Assembly: GCA_017559505.1 (NCBI GenBank) | Contig: JAFYSF010000056.1 | Location: 17,118-81,117, forward strand | Direction: 5' to 3' | Source of the DNA: Paludibacteraceae bacterium | GTDB taxonomy: Bacteria > Bacteroidota > Bacteroidia > Bacteroidales > Paludibacteraceae | Length of the DNA stretch: 64,000 nucleotides | Part shown: in pieces, positions 12,547 to 21,113 of the stretch | Numbering within the stretch: the stretch's first letter is position 1 | Layout of the letters: each line of letters begins with the position of its first letter | The notes under the pieces: generated by a model | Database searches by the model: none | Told to the model about the DNA's origin: nothing | The model's input: the letters and a program-made list of their open reading frames with translations, nothing else | Position numbers and translations under genes: made by a program

Positions 12547-13098
12547 TTACTCTTTTTCTACTTGTGTAAAACCAAGCTCAACTGGAGTTTGACGTCCAAA
12601 GATTTTGACCATTACTTTCAGTTTCTTCTGCTCGCTGTTAACTTCTTCGATTACGCCAGAAAAACCATTGAAAGGATCTGTGATCACTTTAACATTGTCA
12701 CCAACATAGAAAGGAGTCAAGATCTCTTCTTCTGCCTCTGCAATTTCATCGAATAGGCCTAATATACGTTTCACTTCAGAGTCTCTAAGTGGTTCCGGTT
12801 GTTTTCCTACAGAAGCACCTAAAAAGCCAATGACGTTTGGAACGTTATCACGCAGATGACCAGTCACCTCTCCATTCAATGCCGCTTCAACGAGGACATA
12901 TCCTGGAAGATAACTGCGTTCTTTAACAACTTTTTTGCCGTTACGTACAGAATACACCTTTTCAGTTGGAATCAAAACCTGAGATACATATTGTCCAAGG
13001 TTAGAGTTCTTGATTTCTGCATCAATATACTCCTTTACCTTTGCCTCCTTGCCACTAACAGCACGAAGGACATACCATTTCTTTGTTGTCTCAGACAT
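12547..13098 (-). CDS. nusG: Transcription termination/antitermination factor NusG
   Basis: Processivity factor that couples RNA polymerase to ribosomes or Rho. 183 residues: N-terminal NGN domain starting KKWYVLRAVSGKE and a C-terminal KOW domain with the motif VKVITDPFNGFSGVIEEV. It lies 18 bp after secE and before rplK, the standard order. Confidence 0.98.
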   Translation of the reverse strand: MSETTKKWYVLRAVSGKEAKVKEYIDAEIKNSNLGQYVSQVLIPTEKVYSVRNGKKVVKERSYLPGYVLVEAALNGEVTGHLRDNVPNVIGFLGASVGKQPEPLRDSEVKRILGLFDEIAEAEEEILTPFYVGDNVKVITDPFNGFSGVIEEVNSEQKKLKVMVKIFGRQTPVELGFTQVEKE

Positions 13099-13116
13099 TT
13101 TTAATTCCTCCTAAAA

Positions 13117-13305
13117 TTAAATGTATTTGTAAATTAACGACATGATGTTTTCGAAACCTAAATCCATAACCCAAACCACCAATGCGATAAGGAGGGAAGC
13201 TATCAAAACAACTACCGCACTATTGGTAAGCTCTTTACGAGTAGGCCATGAGGTCTTCTCAACAAGCTCAGTATAGGATTCTTTAAAATAGTTGATTAGT
13301 TTCAT
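13117..13305 (-). CDS. secE: Preprotein translocase subunit SecE
   Basis: Small essential subunit of the SecYEG channel. 62 residues, the short single-membrane-helix form: the amphipathic SWPTRKELTNS segment precedes one hydrophobic helix (VVVLIASLLIALVVWVMDLG). Located between tRNA-Trp and nusG as in most bacteria. Confidence 0.96.
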   Translation of the reverse strand: MKLINYFKESYTELVEKTSWPTRKELTNSAVVVLIASLLIALVVWVMDLGFENIMSLIYKYI

Positions 13306-13325
13306 AATTTACAAATAGTTTTTAG

Positions 13326-13398
13326 CACGGGTCGAGAGGCTCGAACTCCCGACACCTGGTTTTGGAGACCAGTGCTCTACCAACTGAGCTAGACCCGT
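13326..13398 (-). tRNA. trnW: tRNA-Trp (anticodon CCA)
   Basis: Full cloverleaf on the minus strand: acceptor ACGGGTC / GACCCGT, D-arm AGCTCAGTTGGTAGAGC, anticodon stem CTGGT/ACCAG with loop CTCCAAA, and TpsiC arm with GTTCGAG. CCA is not encoded. It sits between tuf and secE. Confidence 0.95.
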
Positions 13399-13403
13399 AT
13401 TTC

Positions 13404-13445
13404 AAAAAGGAGCGGGATTGCGAAACGCTATCCCGTTTCCTTTTT
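13404..13445 (-). terminator. Hairpin after tuf
   Basis: Long imperfect stem (AAAAAGGA, CGGGAT paired with ATCCCG, CCTTTTT) right behind the tuf stop codon, with a T-run on the minus strand. It would end or attenuate the tRNA-tuf transcript before tRNA-Trp and secE. Confidence 0.65.
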
Positions 13446-13462
13446 ATATATTAATTCTTGTA

Positions 13463-14650
13463 TTAGTCAAGAATAGCTGTGATTTGACCAGAACCTACTG
13501 TACGACCACCTTCGCGGATAGCGAAACGAAGACCTTCGCTACATGCTACTGGGTAGATAAGTTGAACTGTGATTTCCAAGTTGTCACCTGGCATAACCAT
13601 TTCAGTTCCTTCTGGAAGAGTGATTTCACCTGTTACGTCCAAAGTACGGATGTAGAATTGTGGACGATATTTGTTGTGGAATGGAGTGTGACGACCACCT
13701 TCTTCTTTTTTCAAGATATAAACAGAAGCTTTGAAGTTAGTGTGAGGAGTCACTTTACCCGGGTGAGTGATAACCATACCACGTTTGATTTCGTTTTTGT
13801 CGATACCACGGAGGAGAAGACCTACGTTATCACCAGCTTCACCTTCATCGAGAAGTTTACGGAACATCTCAACACCAGTAACTGTAGAAGTAAGTTTTTC
13901 TGCACCAAGACCAATGATTTCAACTGCATCACCTACGTGGATGATACCAGTTTCGATACGACCTGTAGCAACTGTACCACGACCAGTGATAGAGAATACG
14001 TCTTCAACAGGCATCAAGAATGGTTTATCAACAGCACGTGGAGGAAGTTGGATCCAGTTGTCAACGTTATCCATAAGTTCCATAACTTTGTCTTCCCATT
14101 GTGCTTCACCGTTCAATGCACCAAGTGCAGAACCGCGGATGATAGGAGTGTTGTCGCCGTCGAATTCATAGAATGAAAGAAGCTCACGCATTTCCATTTC
14201 AACGAGTTCAAGCATTTCTTCGTCGTCAACCATGTCACATTTGTTCATGAATACAACAAGACGAGGAACGTTTACCTGACGAGCAAGAAGGATGTGCTCA
14301 CGTGTTTGAGGCATAGGACCATCAGTTGCAGCTACTACGATGATAGCACCGTCCATTTGAGCAGCACCAGTAACCATGTTTTTAACGTAGTCGGCGTGAC
14401 CTGGGCAGTCAACGTGTGCATAGTGACGGTTAGCTGTTTGATACTCTACGTGAGAAGTATTAATAGTGATACCACGTTCTTTTTCTTCTGGAGCGTTGTC
14501 GATAGAGTCGAATGAACGCAATTCAGAAAGACCTTTTTTTGCAAGCACTGTAGTGATAGCTGCAGTCAAAGTAGTTTTACCGTGGTCAACGTGACCGATA
14601 GTACCAACGTTTACGTGTGGTTTCGATCTGTCAAATTTTTCTTTTGCCAT
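13463..14650 (-). CDS. tuf: Elongation factor Tu
   Basis: GTPase that delivers aminoacyl-tRNA to the ribosome. 395 residues with G1 GHVDHGKTT, the switch II motif [10 protein letters not shown]4 NKCDMVDD and G5 GSALGAL, and domains 2 and 3 complete to the end [15 protein letters not shown]. It is preceded by three tRNA genes in the arrangement known from E. coli tufB, and uses mainly preferred codons. Confidence 0.99.
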   Translation of the reverse strand: MAKEKFDRSKPHVNVGTIGHVDHGKTTLTAAITTVLAKKGLSELRSFDSIDNAPEEKERGITINTSHVEYQTANRHYAHVDCPGHADYVKNMVTGAAQMDGAIIVVAATDGPMPQTREHILLARQVNVPRLVVFMNKCDMVDDEEMLELVEMEMRELLSFYEFDGDNTPIIRGSALGALNGEAQWEDKVMELMDNVDNWIQLPPRAVDKPFLMPVEDVFSITGRGTVATGRIETGIIHVGDAVEIIGLGAEKLTSTVTGVEMFRKLLDEGEAGDNVGLLLRGIDKNEIKRGMVITHPGKVTPHTNFKASVYILKKEEGGRHTPFHNKYRPQFYIRTLDVTGEITLPEGTEMVMPGDNLEITVQLIYPVACSEGLRFAIREGGRTVGSGQITAILD

Positions 14651-14700
14651 AGTGAAATAATAGTTTAAAAGTTATTATTTTATTGTTATATTTTTTCAAG

Positions 14701-14772
<72 letters not shown>

Positions 14773-14789
14773 AAAGTCCAGTGGAGGAG

Positions 14790-14872
14790 TGGGCAGTGAT
14801 GGATTCGAACCACCGAAGTCGAAAGACAGCTGAGTTACAGTCAGCCCCATTTGGCCACTCTGGTAACTGCCC
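14790..14872 (-). tRNA. trnY: tRNA-Tyr (anticodon GTA)
   Basis: Class II tRNA with a long variable arm; acceptor GGGCAGT/ACTGCCC, anticodon stem GCTGA/TCAGC with loop CTGTAAC, TpsiC GTTCGAATC. It is 17 bp before tRNA-Thr(GGT). Confidence 0.95.
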
Positions 14873-14906
14873 ATTACCTTAAAAATATATTCAAGGAACT
14901 TTTTTG

Positions 14907-14980
14907 AGCCTCTTGTCGGATTCGAACCAACGACCCCGAGATTACAAATCACGTGCTCTGGCCAACTGAGCTAAAGAGGC
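14907..14980 (-). tRNA. trnT: tRNA-Thr (anticodon TGT)
   Basis: Acceptor GCCTCTT/AAGAGGC, D-arm AGCTCAGTTGGCCAGAGC, loop TTTGTAA with anticodon TGT, TpsiC GTTCGAATC. The anticodon stem has one mismatched pair. It is the first gene of the tRNA-tuf transcript. Confidence 0.92.
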
Positions 14981-14999
14981 ATTCAAAAATCTTTACAAA

Positions 15000-15026
15000 C
15001 CGTTGAGAAATGTTCTTTTCTAACGG
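15000..15026 (-). other. Leader hairpin of the tRNA-tuf operon
   Basis: Imperfect stem CCGTTAGAAAA / TTTCTCAACGG just upstream of tRNA-Thr(TGT) and downstream of the promoter; possibly a processing element. Confidence 0.4.
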
Positions 15027-15030
15027 CTTG

Positions 15031-15061
15031 CAAAGATAGACATTTTATTTGAAACTGCAAA
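15031..15061 (-). promoter_or_regulatory. Promoter of the tRNA-Thr/Tyr/Thr-tuf operon
   Basis: Minus strand TTTG, 19 bp, TATCTTTG matches the Bacteroidota consensus. It lies about 50 bp before the first tRNA. Confidence 0.75.
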
Positions 15062-15160
15062 ATATTTCGAGGATTTTCTTTGAAAAATTTACTATTTCGA
15101 AATAAACTTCTTTTTTATTCTCTGAATATCAAAAAGTTGCAATCCCATTAATTTAACACT

Positions 15161-15451
15161 TTATTTTTTCTCTTTTGCCTTTTTAATCTGTTTTTCGAGT
15201 GCTTCAACGCATAAATCAACCGCTTCTTCGAATGTATCACACACTTTTGAGGCGAAAAATTCCGTATTTGGTGCCAAAACCGTGATTTTTGCCTCTTTAT
15301 TTTCCGCTGTTTCTGGTTTAACAACTTTCAAAATCACTTCGGCCGTAGAGAGGTCATCTGATATACGTTCAAGTTTACTCACTTTTTTTTCGATGAATTG
15401 TTGCAATTTTTCGGCTGCATCGAAATGGATTGATTGAATTCTTACTTCCAT
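15161..15451 (-). CDS. hpf: Ribosome hibernation-promoting factor (short form)
   Basis: Binds the 30S decoding region in stationary phase and inactivates ribosomes. 96 residues with the HPF/YfiA pattern: N-terminal strand VRIQSIHFDAAEKLQQFIEKKV, central strands and a C-terminal helix FEEAVDLCVEALEKQIKKAKEK. It lacks the C-terminal dimerisation domain of long HPF. It follows xerC by 9 bp, the common Bacteroidota order rpsU-xerC-hpf. Confidence 0.92.
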   Translation of the reverse strand: MEVRIQSIHFDAAEKLQQFIEKKVSKLERISDDLSTAEVILKVVKPETAENKEAKITVLAPNTEFFASKVCDTFEEAVDLCVEALEKQIKKAKEKK

Positions 15452-15460
15452 AATTCCTCC

Positions 15461-16345
15461 TTACTTTTTTCCCCGTGGATGGGTACGTTCATAAATAGTT
15501 TTTATTTGCTCAAAGGATGCATGTGTATAAACCTGAGTGGCAGCCAACGTTTCATGACCCAGCAACTCTTTTATTGCTTTCACATCTGCCCCATCATTCA
15601 AAAGCGACGTCGCAAATGTATGCCTTAAAACATGCGGACTGCGTTTCTCTTGTGTAGTCACAGCTCCCATAAGTTTTCTCACCACATTATATATATGCAT
15701 CGGATTCAACGATGTCCCTTTTCTGTGTACAAAAAATTTTGTCGTAACCACATCAACTTCCGCATCTCGTTGCACACGATAGGCTTCTATCATCTCTGCC
15801 AAATTCATGCCAAACGGCACCACCCTCTCCTTATTCCCTTTTCCCAACACTTTCAATTGCCGTTTAACAGTATCAACATTCACATCTTCGAGATTAGCAA
15901 CCTCCGAACGTCGCAATCCTGTTTGATATATAAGCTCAATTATCAAAGAGTTTCTTACGCCCTCAAAGTTACAATTTTTTTCTGAAACTTCCAAACAATT
16001 ATCCAAATCTTTTTCATAAAAAAATTTCGGCAATGATTTAGGTACTTTAGGTGTAACTATTTTCAACGTTGGATTATTGGCTGTCAGGTTTTTAAGATTG
16101 AGAAATTTATAAAAACTCCGTACTGCCGAAATTTTACGTTTCACCGAAGAGGGCTTTTCTCCTACATCCATAAGGGCAATTATCCACTCCCGAAGCTCAT
16201 CTGAAGTAAGTTTTTTCGGATCAAAATCACCTTTTTGCGTAACAACAAAATCACGCAATTGCTCAATATCGGTCTGATAAGACAAAACGGTATGGGAAGA
16301 ATAATTCTTCTCATACCGTATATATTGCAGAAATGATTGAATCAT
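15461..16345 (-). CDS. xerC: Tyrosine recombinase XerC/XerD
   Basis: Resolves chromosome dimers at dif. 294 residues: N-terminal SAM-like DNA-binding domain, then catalytic residues Arg in TGLRRSE, Lys in GKGNKER, the HVLRHTFAT box, His in LLGHE and the nucleophile Tyr in QVYTHAS. All are present, so it should be active. The genomic context (between rpsU and hpf) is that of a housekeeping Xer protein rather than a mobile integrase. XerC versus XerD cannot be decided here. Confidence 0.9.
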   Translation of the reverse strand: MIQSFLQYIRYEKNYSSHTVLSYQTDIEQLRDFVVTQKGDFDPKKLTSDELREWIIALMDVGEKPSSVKRKISAVRSFYKFLNLKNLTANNPTLKIVTPKVPKSLPKFFYEKDLDNCLEVSEKNCNFEGVRNSLIIELIYQTGLRRSEVANLEDVNVDTVKRQLKVLGKGNKERVVPFGMNLAEMIEAYRVQRDAEVDVVTTKFFVHRKGTSLNPMHIYNVVRKLMGAVTTQEKRSPHVLRHTFATSLLNDGADVKAIKELLGHETLAATQVYTHASFEQIKTIYERTHPRGKK

Positions 16346-16386
16346 AATCCTGCTTATTTTTTGCGTATAACAACTAGACTTAAAAA

Positions 16387-16578
16387 TTAGTCTTCGTTTT
16401 GGTGCAATTGTTGTACGTAAATAGCGTGTTGCATTTTTTCGCGTTTGATTACTGAAGGTTTGTCAAATTGTTGACGACGACGAAGTTCTTTAACAACACC
16501 TGTTTTTTCGAATTTACGTTTGAATTTTTTGAGAGCTTTTTCAATGTTTTCGCCCTCTTTTACTGGTACTACAATCAT
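16387..16578 (-). CDS. rpsU: Ribosomal protein S21
   Basis: Small basic protein of the 30S subunit. 63 residues beginning MIVVPVKEGENIEKALKKFK and containing the GVVKELRRRQQF segment. First gene of the rpsU-xerC-hpf operon. Confidence 0.96.
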   Translation of the reverse strand: MIVVPVKEGENIEKALKKFKRKFEKTGVVKELRRRQQFDKPSVIKREKMQHAIYVQQLHQNED

Positions 16579-16660
16579 TTTAATTTGTAATTTTATAGGT
16601 TGATTAATAATTATTTATCGCACTAAACGCACGAAGCGTCCCGAATGAATTTTCGGGTTG

Positions 16661-16691
16661 CAAAGTTAGCAGTTTTTTTTGATACTACAAA
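16661..16691 (-). promoter_or_regulatory. Promoter of rpsU-xerC-hpf
   Basis: TTTG, 19 bp, TAACTTTG on the minus strand, about 80 bp before the rpsU start. Confidence 0.7.
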
Positions 16692-16750
16692 GTGTTTTTA
16701 TGTTTTTTTATCTATTTTTCACTTAAATAATTAAAAATCACCCCCTTTAT

Positions 16751-16786
16751 CAATTCATAATTCATAATGCACAATTCTTAATTATA
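16751..16786. repeat. Degenerate heptanucleotide repeat (AATTCAT type)
   Basis: About five 7-bp units AATTCAT, AATTCAT, AATGCAC, AATTCTT, AATTATA in the rpsU-rpiB spacer; one member of the heptad repeats seen across the window. Confidence 0.6.
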
Positions 16787-16856
16787 TGCTATACTGCACT
16801 GAATCTGTACATTTAATTATGTCTAAAATGTTTTATATAAATACCTTTATTGACTA

Positions 16857-17312
16857 TTATTCTGCAGAAATTGCTATTTTTTCTACGCGACGCTCGTGAC
16901 GACCACCTTCAAAATCGTTAGCAAAGAATGTTTTAAGAATTTCAAGTGCTTTTTCTTCTGAAATAAAACGAGCTGGCAACGAAAGCACGTTTGCGTTATT
17001 ATGTTGACGCGCAAGTGCAGCCAATTCTGGCTCCCAACAAATCGCAGCACGACATCCTTGATGTTTGTTTACTGTCATTGTAATTCCATTTGCACTACCA
17101 CAAATAGCAATACCAAATTCACATGCTCCTTGTTCAACTGCATTAGCAAGTGGATGAGCAAAATCTGGATAATCACAGCTATCTGTGCTATTTGTACCAA
17201 AATCAGTAACAGAAACACCTTGTTCTGCAAGATATTTTTTAATAGTTTCCTTCAAATCATAACCTGCATGATCCGAAGCTATACCGATTGAAAGTGAATT
17301 AATTGGTTTCAT
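16857..17312 (-). CDS. rpiB: Ribose-5-phosphate isomerase B
   Basis: Interconverts ribulose 5-phosphate and ribose 5-phosphate in the pentose phosphate pathway. 151 residues of the RpiB/LacAB fold: IGIASDHAGYDLKE near the N-terminus, the catalytic-cysteine loop ICGSANGI, and the HERRVEKI ending. It has its own promoter downstream of thiL. Confidence 0.94.
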   Translation of the reverse strand: MKPINSLSIGIASDHAGYDLKETIKKYLAEQGVSVTDFGTNSTDSCDYPDFAHPLANAVEQGACEFGIAICGSANGITMTVNKHQGCRAAICWEPELAALARQHNNANVLSLPARFISEEKALEILKTFFANDFEGGRHERRVEKIAISAE

Positions 17313-17361
17313 ATTATATATATGTATTTTTATAGGGATACCCCCGTAATTTTTGCGACTG

Positions 17362-17393
17362 CAAAGTTACAAAAAAGTAACGATATAAACAAA
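17362..17393 (-). promoter_or_regulatory. Promoter of rpiB
   Basis: TTTG, 20 bp, TAACTTTG on the minus strand, about 50 bp before the start codon; an unusually clean consensus match. Confidence 0.75.
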
Positions 17394-17399
17394 TAAAGA

Positions 17400-18440
17400 T
17401 TATTTTTCTTCTTCCCTCTTAAACGCATTCCACCCTTGTGCCGTAATTTTCATCTCTTGACCATCACGTGTAACAAGTGCTGCGCCTGCATTAGCCTCTG
17501 TTATATGACCAATAATATGCACTCCTTCAAGTCCTTGAAGTTTTTCATGTTCCGATAGTGGCACTGTAAACAACAACTCATAGTCCTCACCGCCATTCAA
17601 CGCTACTGTCGTAAGGTTCATATTAAATTCGTCGCACATCGATGCTGTGGCATAGTCGATTGGCAATTTGTCTTCATACACACGACATCCCACCCCACTC
17701 GCTTTGCAGATATGCAACAATTCCGATGACAATCCATCGCTAACATCCATCATCGCTGTTGGCACAATATTTTTCTCACGAAGATATTTAATTGTATCAA
17801 CACACGCCTCTGGTTTCAACTGACGTTCAAGTATATACTCTTTGCCTGCAAAGTCTGGTTGGAATCCTTCATCTTGTCCGCTTTGGAATATACGTTTCTC
17901 ACGTTCAAGCAATTGCAATCCCATATATGCTGCACCAAGGTCGCCTGTCACACAAATCAAGTCTGTCTCTTTTGCTCCGCTACGCAACACTGCACGGTCT
18001 TTTTCCACCTCGCCCAAACAAGTAATACTGATAGTCAATCCTGTCAATGATGCCGATGTATCGCCACCTACCACATCCACGCCTGCCTTCTCGCAAGCTA
18101 AATATATACCTGCATAAATTTCCTCAATCTGCTCTACATGAAAGCGTTGCGATATACCAATACTAACCAACATCTGTGTTGGACGTGCATTCATCGCACA
18201 AACATCCGAAATATTCACCATCGCCGCTTTATAACCAAGATGTTTAAGCGGTGTATATGTCAAATCAAAATGGATACCTTCCAACAACAAATCTGTCGTT
18301 GCCACCACATCTTTATCGCCGTAGTTCATCACTGCGCAGTCATCACCTACACCCACTTTCGATGATTCATTCTGCAATTCAATGCATTCTGTCAATGCAT
18401 CAATGAGGCGAAATTCGCCCAATTCTTGAATTTGAGTCAT
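17400..18440 (-). CDS. thiL: Thiamine-monophosphate kinase
   Basis: ATP-dependent phosphorylation of thiamine monophosphate to the diphosphate cofactor. 346 residues of the PurM/ThiL fold: N-terminal GEFRLIDAL, GDDCAVMNY, the motif VNISDVCAMNARP, GDTSAS and MMDVSDGLSSEL. It starts 21 bp after the S41 protease gene and is probably co-transcribed with it. Confidence 0.95.
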   Translation of the reverse strand: MTQIQELGEFRLIDALTECIELQNESSKVGVGDDCAVMNYGDKDVVATTDLLLEGIHFDLTYTPLKHLGYKAAMVNISDVCAMNARPTQMLVSIGISQRFHVEQIEEIYAGIYLACEKAGVDVVGGDTSASLTGLTISITCLGEVEKDRAVLRSGAKETDLICVTGDLGAAYMGLQLLEREKRIFQSGQDEGFQPDFAGKEYILERQLKPEACVDTIKYLREKNIVPTAMMDVSDGLSSELLHICKASGVGCRVYEDKLPIDYATASMCDEFNMNLTTVALNGGEDYELLFTVPLSEHEKLQGLEGVHIIGHITEANAGAALVTRDGQEMKITAQGWNAFKREEEK

Positions 18441-18461
18441 ATTTTTATCTTTTTACATTAA

Positions 18462-20027
18462 TTATTTTATCATCTCTAATGTTTTGTTCAAAGCCGCATT
18501 CTCAACATGCATCACTCTGTAAAATGCCTCTGTCCCAAACAACCCTTGCGCCACCACTGCTTTCATCTGCAACATCAACAACGACTTGCTTCTCTCTACA
18601 TCCTCCTCCTCAAACTCTACCTTCTCTTTACGCGCATTTTCTATCAATTTCTCATAAATTTTCTCGTTTACCACAAATTCCGCCTCAAAATTCTCAAACG
18701 AGCTATATCTACGAGTCCACGTTTTTCTATTTTGGTCTATATATTCCGACACTGTCTTATTAAACACACCTTTTGCCACCACATTCCTATGCAATTTTGT
18801 CACTCTCGTTGTGTCTAATGGCACAAACACATCAGGGAATATACCTCCACCGCCATACACCGTACGTCCTTCTACCAAGGTTTTATATTTCAACGAGTCT
18901 GGGAATACTATACTGTCCGAATTCACAAATTCTCCATGCTCATATCTGCGCTCAAGGTCTTTGTAATACTCCTCTTTGCCTGCATTATATGGCTTTTGTA
19001 TATTTCTTCCCGATGGTGTATAATATCTCGATGTAGTCAATCTAATTTCCGACCCATCTTTCATCCTCAATGGTCTTTGCACCAATCCTTTACCGAATGA
19101 TCTACGTCCCACTATCGTCGCTCTATCCCAATCTTGCAATGCCCCCGACACAATCTCACTCGCCGATGCCGAGTGTTCGTCTATCAACACATACAACGGC
19201 ATATCTATCAATTTCTTACCACCAAATGACATTGCCGAATATCTATCTTGATGCACTCCTTCGGTATAAACAATCAATCTATCTTTTGGCAAAAACAAGT
19301 TCACCAACTCTATCGCTGCCGACATCACTCCTCCCCCATTCGATTGCAAATCCAACACTAAACTCTTCAATTCTCCCTCTCTGCTCAACTCATCCAATGC
19401 CTTAGCTATCTCATCTGTCGTAGTTACCGAAAAACTATTCAATTTCACATATCCCACTCCTTCAGCCACATAAAACGCCGCATCTACCGAATGAATCGGA
19501 ATTTTATCGCGCACAATCGTAAATACTATTGGCTTTTTCTCTCCTCTACGTACAACCGTAACATTCACTTTCGAACCCTTTGCTCCTCGTATCAATTTCG
19601 GTATTTCCGACTGTTTTTTCCCCACACCAGCAATACACGTCGTATCCACATACGTCAATCTATCGCCTGGCAACATACCCACCTTCTCTGCCGGACATCC
19701 TGCAATCGTCTGACTCACAACCACCGTGTCTTTTATAAACTGATACGAAATACCAATCCCCTCAAAGTTTCCCTGAATTCCCTGATTCATCTCCGCCACA
19801 TCCTCTGCCGCAATATACGACGAATGTGGGTCCAACTCCTCCAACACTTTCACTATTGCCTTTTCCGCCAATTCACTCACATCCACTGTATCAACATACA
19901 AATTATCAAGATAAAACAAAAATTGCGACAACTTCATACCCGCTTGCTCCAATTCTGCTCTATCTGCATATCCTCCAACACTCACTAACAAAGTGAAAAC
20001 TAACAATATATATTTCAATCTATCCAT
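18462..20027 (-). CDS. Secreted C-terminal processing peptidase (S41 family)
   Basis: Serine protease of the tail-specific/CtpA type. The ATG at 20027 (MDRLKYILLVF) is preferred over the upstream TTG codon; it gives 521 residues with an N-terminal signal peptide. Order: S41 N-terminal region, PDZ domain (GIGISYQF, VGMLPGDRL), catalytic domain with nucleophile Ser in DEHSASASEI and the general-base Lys in RRSFGKGLV. It would act in the periplasm. The promoter lies in the divergent spacer shared with the NadR-like gene. Confidence 0.93.
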   Translation of the reverse strand: MDRLKYILLVFTLLVSVGGYADRAELEQAGMKLSQFLFYLDNLYVDTVDVSELAEKAIVKVLEELDPHSSYIAAEDVAEMNQGIQGNFEGIGISYQFIKDTVVVSQTIAGCPAEKVGMLPGDRLTYVDTTCIAGVGKKQSEIPKLIRGAKGSKVNVTVVRRGEKKPIVFTIVRDKIPIHSVDAAFYVAEGVGYVKLNSFSVTTTDEIAKALDELSREGELKSLVLDLQSNGGGVMSAAIELVNLFLPKDRLIVYTEGVHQDRYSAMSFGGKKLIDMPLYVLIDEHSASASEIVSGALQDWDRATIVGRRSFGKGLVQRPLRMKDGSEIRLTTSRYYTPSGRNIQKPYNAGKEEYYKDLERRYEHGEFVNSDSIVFPDSLKYKTLVEGRTVYGGGGIFPDVFVPLDTTRVTKLHRNVVAKGVFNKTVSEYIDQNRKTWTRRYSSFENFEAEFVVNEKIYEKLIENARKEKVEFEEEDVERSKSLLMLQMKAVVAQGLFGTEAFYRVMHVENAALNKTLEMIK

Positions 20028-20054
20028 ATCTAACAAATTATATCATTCAATCCC

Positions 20055-20086
20055 CAAAGATACAAAAAAAATAAATATCTTGCAAT
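20055..20086 (-). promoter_or_regulatory. Promoter of the S41 protease-thiL operon
   Basis: Minus strand ATTG, 20 bp, TATCTTTG, about 28 bp before the start codon. Confidence 0.7.
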
Positions 20087-20116
20087 ACCCCCAAAAAAAT
20101 CTCCTCCCTCCCCCCC

Positions 20117-20210
20117 ACTCCCTACCCCTTACTCCCTATCCCCTACTCCTTGCTCCCTGCACCCTGCTCCCTACTCCCTACTCCTCGCTCCCTATTCCCT
20201 ATCCTCTACT
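20117..20210. repeat. C-rich heptanucleotide repeat (ACTCCCT type)
   Basis: About twelve degenerate 7-bp units such as ACTCCCT, ATCCCCT, GCTCCCT, ATTCCCT in the S41/NadR divergent spacer. Similar units occur at 50045-50093. Confidence 0.8.
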
Positions 20211-20223
20211 TACCTTCAACATA

Positions 20224-20285
20224 GGATACATATACTATAAATATACCATAAATATACTATAAATATATGATAAATATACTATAAA
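20224..20285 (+). repeat. 11-bp AT-rich tandem array, copy 1
   Basis: About five units of TAAATATACTA with variants TAAATATACCA and TAAATATATGA, preceded by ACCTTCAACATAGGATA and ended by TAAAGCAACC. Related arrays at 47704-47774 and, inverted, at 59778-59842. Confidence 0.85.
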
Positions 20286-20344
20286 GCAACCTGCACCCTT
20301 ACCAACAAAATATTTTCAATTATTATAAAAACCTTCTCCAAACA

Positions 20345-20375
20345 CTTGCATTTTCACAAAAAATCACTATATTTG
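20345..20375 (+). promoter_or_regulatory. Promoter of the NadR-like kinase gene
   Basis: CTTG, 19 bp, TATATTTG, about 35 bp before the start codon and 80 bp after the 11-bp array. Confidence 0.65.
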
Positions 20376-20409
20376 CAAGTTGTTTTAGCACAAACTCATC
20401 TATCCCAAA

Positions 20410-20943
20410 ATGAACCTAAAAATTATAGTCGTAACAGGCCCCGAAAGCACAGGCAAATCCACTCTCTGCCAACAACTTGCCGAGCATTTCCATAGCGAAT
20501 ACATCGCTGAATATGCCCGCAACTATGTGGCTGAGCACGGCTATAAATACACCTACGAAGACGTGGAGCATATTGCTCGCCACCAACACAAACACCTACA
20601 AGAAACTATCGAGCGGATAAAAGCTACCCCTTCCGAGTCCGACGAACCATATCTACTATTCGTTGACACTCACCTAATTATCACTAAAGTCTGGTTCGAA
20701 AAGGTCTATGGTCACGAACCTGAATGGATCAACGAGGCTATTGCCAAATCTCCCGTCGATTTATATCTACTCTGCCAACCCGACACGCCTTGGGAATACG
20801 ACCCTGTCCGCGAAAATCCAAACATCCGCCCCGAACTATACAACCGCTACAAAGAGCTAATCGAACAACACGGATTTCCATACGCCGAGGTATCAGGACT
20901 TGGCGAAGAACGCCTCCAATGCGCAATAAATAAATTACAATAA
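20410..20943 (+). CDS. NadR-type AAA ATPase / ribosylnicotinamide kinase-like protein
   Basis: 177 residues starting with a P-loop GPESTGKST at residues 10-18, then EYARNYV, a Walker-B-like LFVDTHLI and the DPVRENP motif; this matches the kinase domain of NadR, which phosphorylates nicotinamide riboside to NMN. The nucleotidyltransferase and repressor domains of full NadR are absent, as in many Bacteroidota. Substrate specificity is inferred from the family only. It is the first of three plus-strand genes. Confidence 0.8.
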   Translation: MNLKIIVVTGPESTGKSTLCQQLAEHFHSEYIAEYARNYVAEHGYKYTYEDVEHIARHQHKHLQETIERIKATPSESDEPYLLFVDTHLIITKVWFEKVYGHEPEWINEAIAKSPVDLYLLCQPDTPWEYDPVRENPNIRPELYNRYKELIEQHGFPYAEVSGLGEERLQCAINKLQ

Positions 20944-20949
20944 AGAAAA

Positions 20950-20980
20950 TGTAGGGACGCACGGCTCGTGCGTCCGCTCG
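20950..20980. repeat. REP-like hairpin GGACGCACG / CGTGCGTCC
   Basis: 9-bp perfect stem (20955-20963 with 20967-20975) and a 3-nt loop, unusually GC-rich for this genome and directly behind the NadR-like gene. There is no T-run, so it is more likely a dispersed palindrome than a terminator. Confidence 0.55.
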
Positions 20981-21000
20981 GCCGCAAGACCGAACATCTG

Positions 21001-21100
21001 TCGACCATTGCCGTTGACCGTTGACTGTTGACCATTGACTGTTGACCGTTGACTGTTGACTATTGACCGTTGACTGTTGACTGCCGCCCATTGACTACTA
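21001..21100. repeat. Heptanucleotide repeat (TTGACYR)
   Basis: About twelve 7-bp units: CGTTGAC, TGTTGAC, CATTGAC and TATTGAC alternate in the spacer before the methyltransferase gene. No promoter motif is obvious inside. Confidence 0.85.
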
Positions 21101-21113
21101 AATATCTAAAAAT

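Noticed and set aside
15461..16345. Integrase of a mobile element
   Set aside because: Located between rpsU and hpf with all Xer catalytic residues and no attachment-site repeats; a housekeeping recombinase is more likely.
20738..21091. Minus-strand ORF across the TTGACYR repeat
   Set aside because: The repeats STVNSQ arise from translating a heptanucleotide array, and the rest is antisense to the NadR-like gene.
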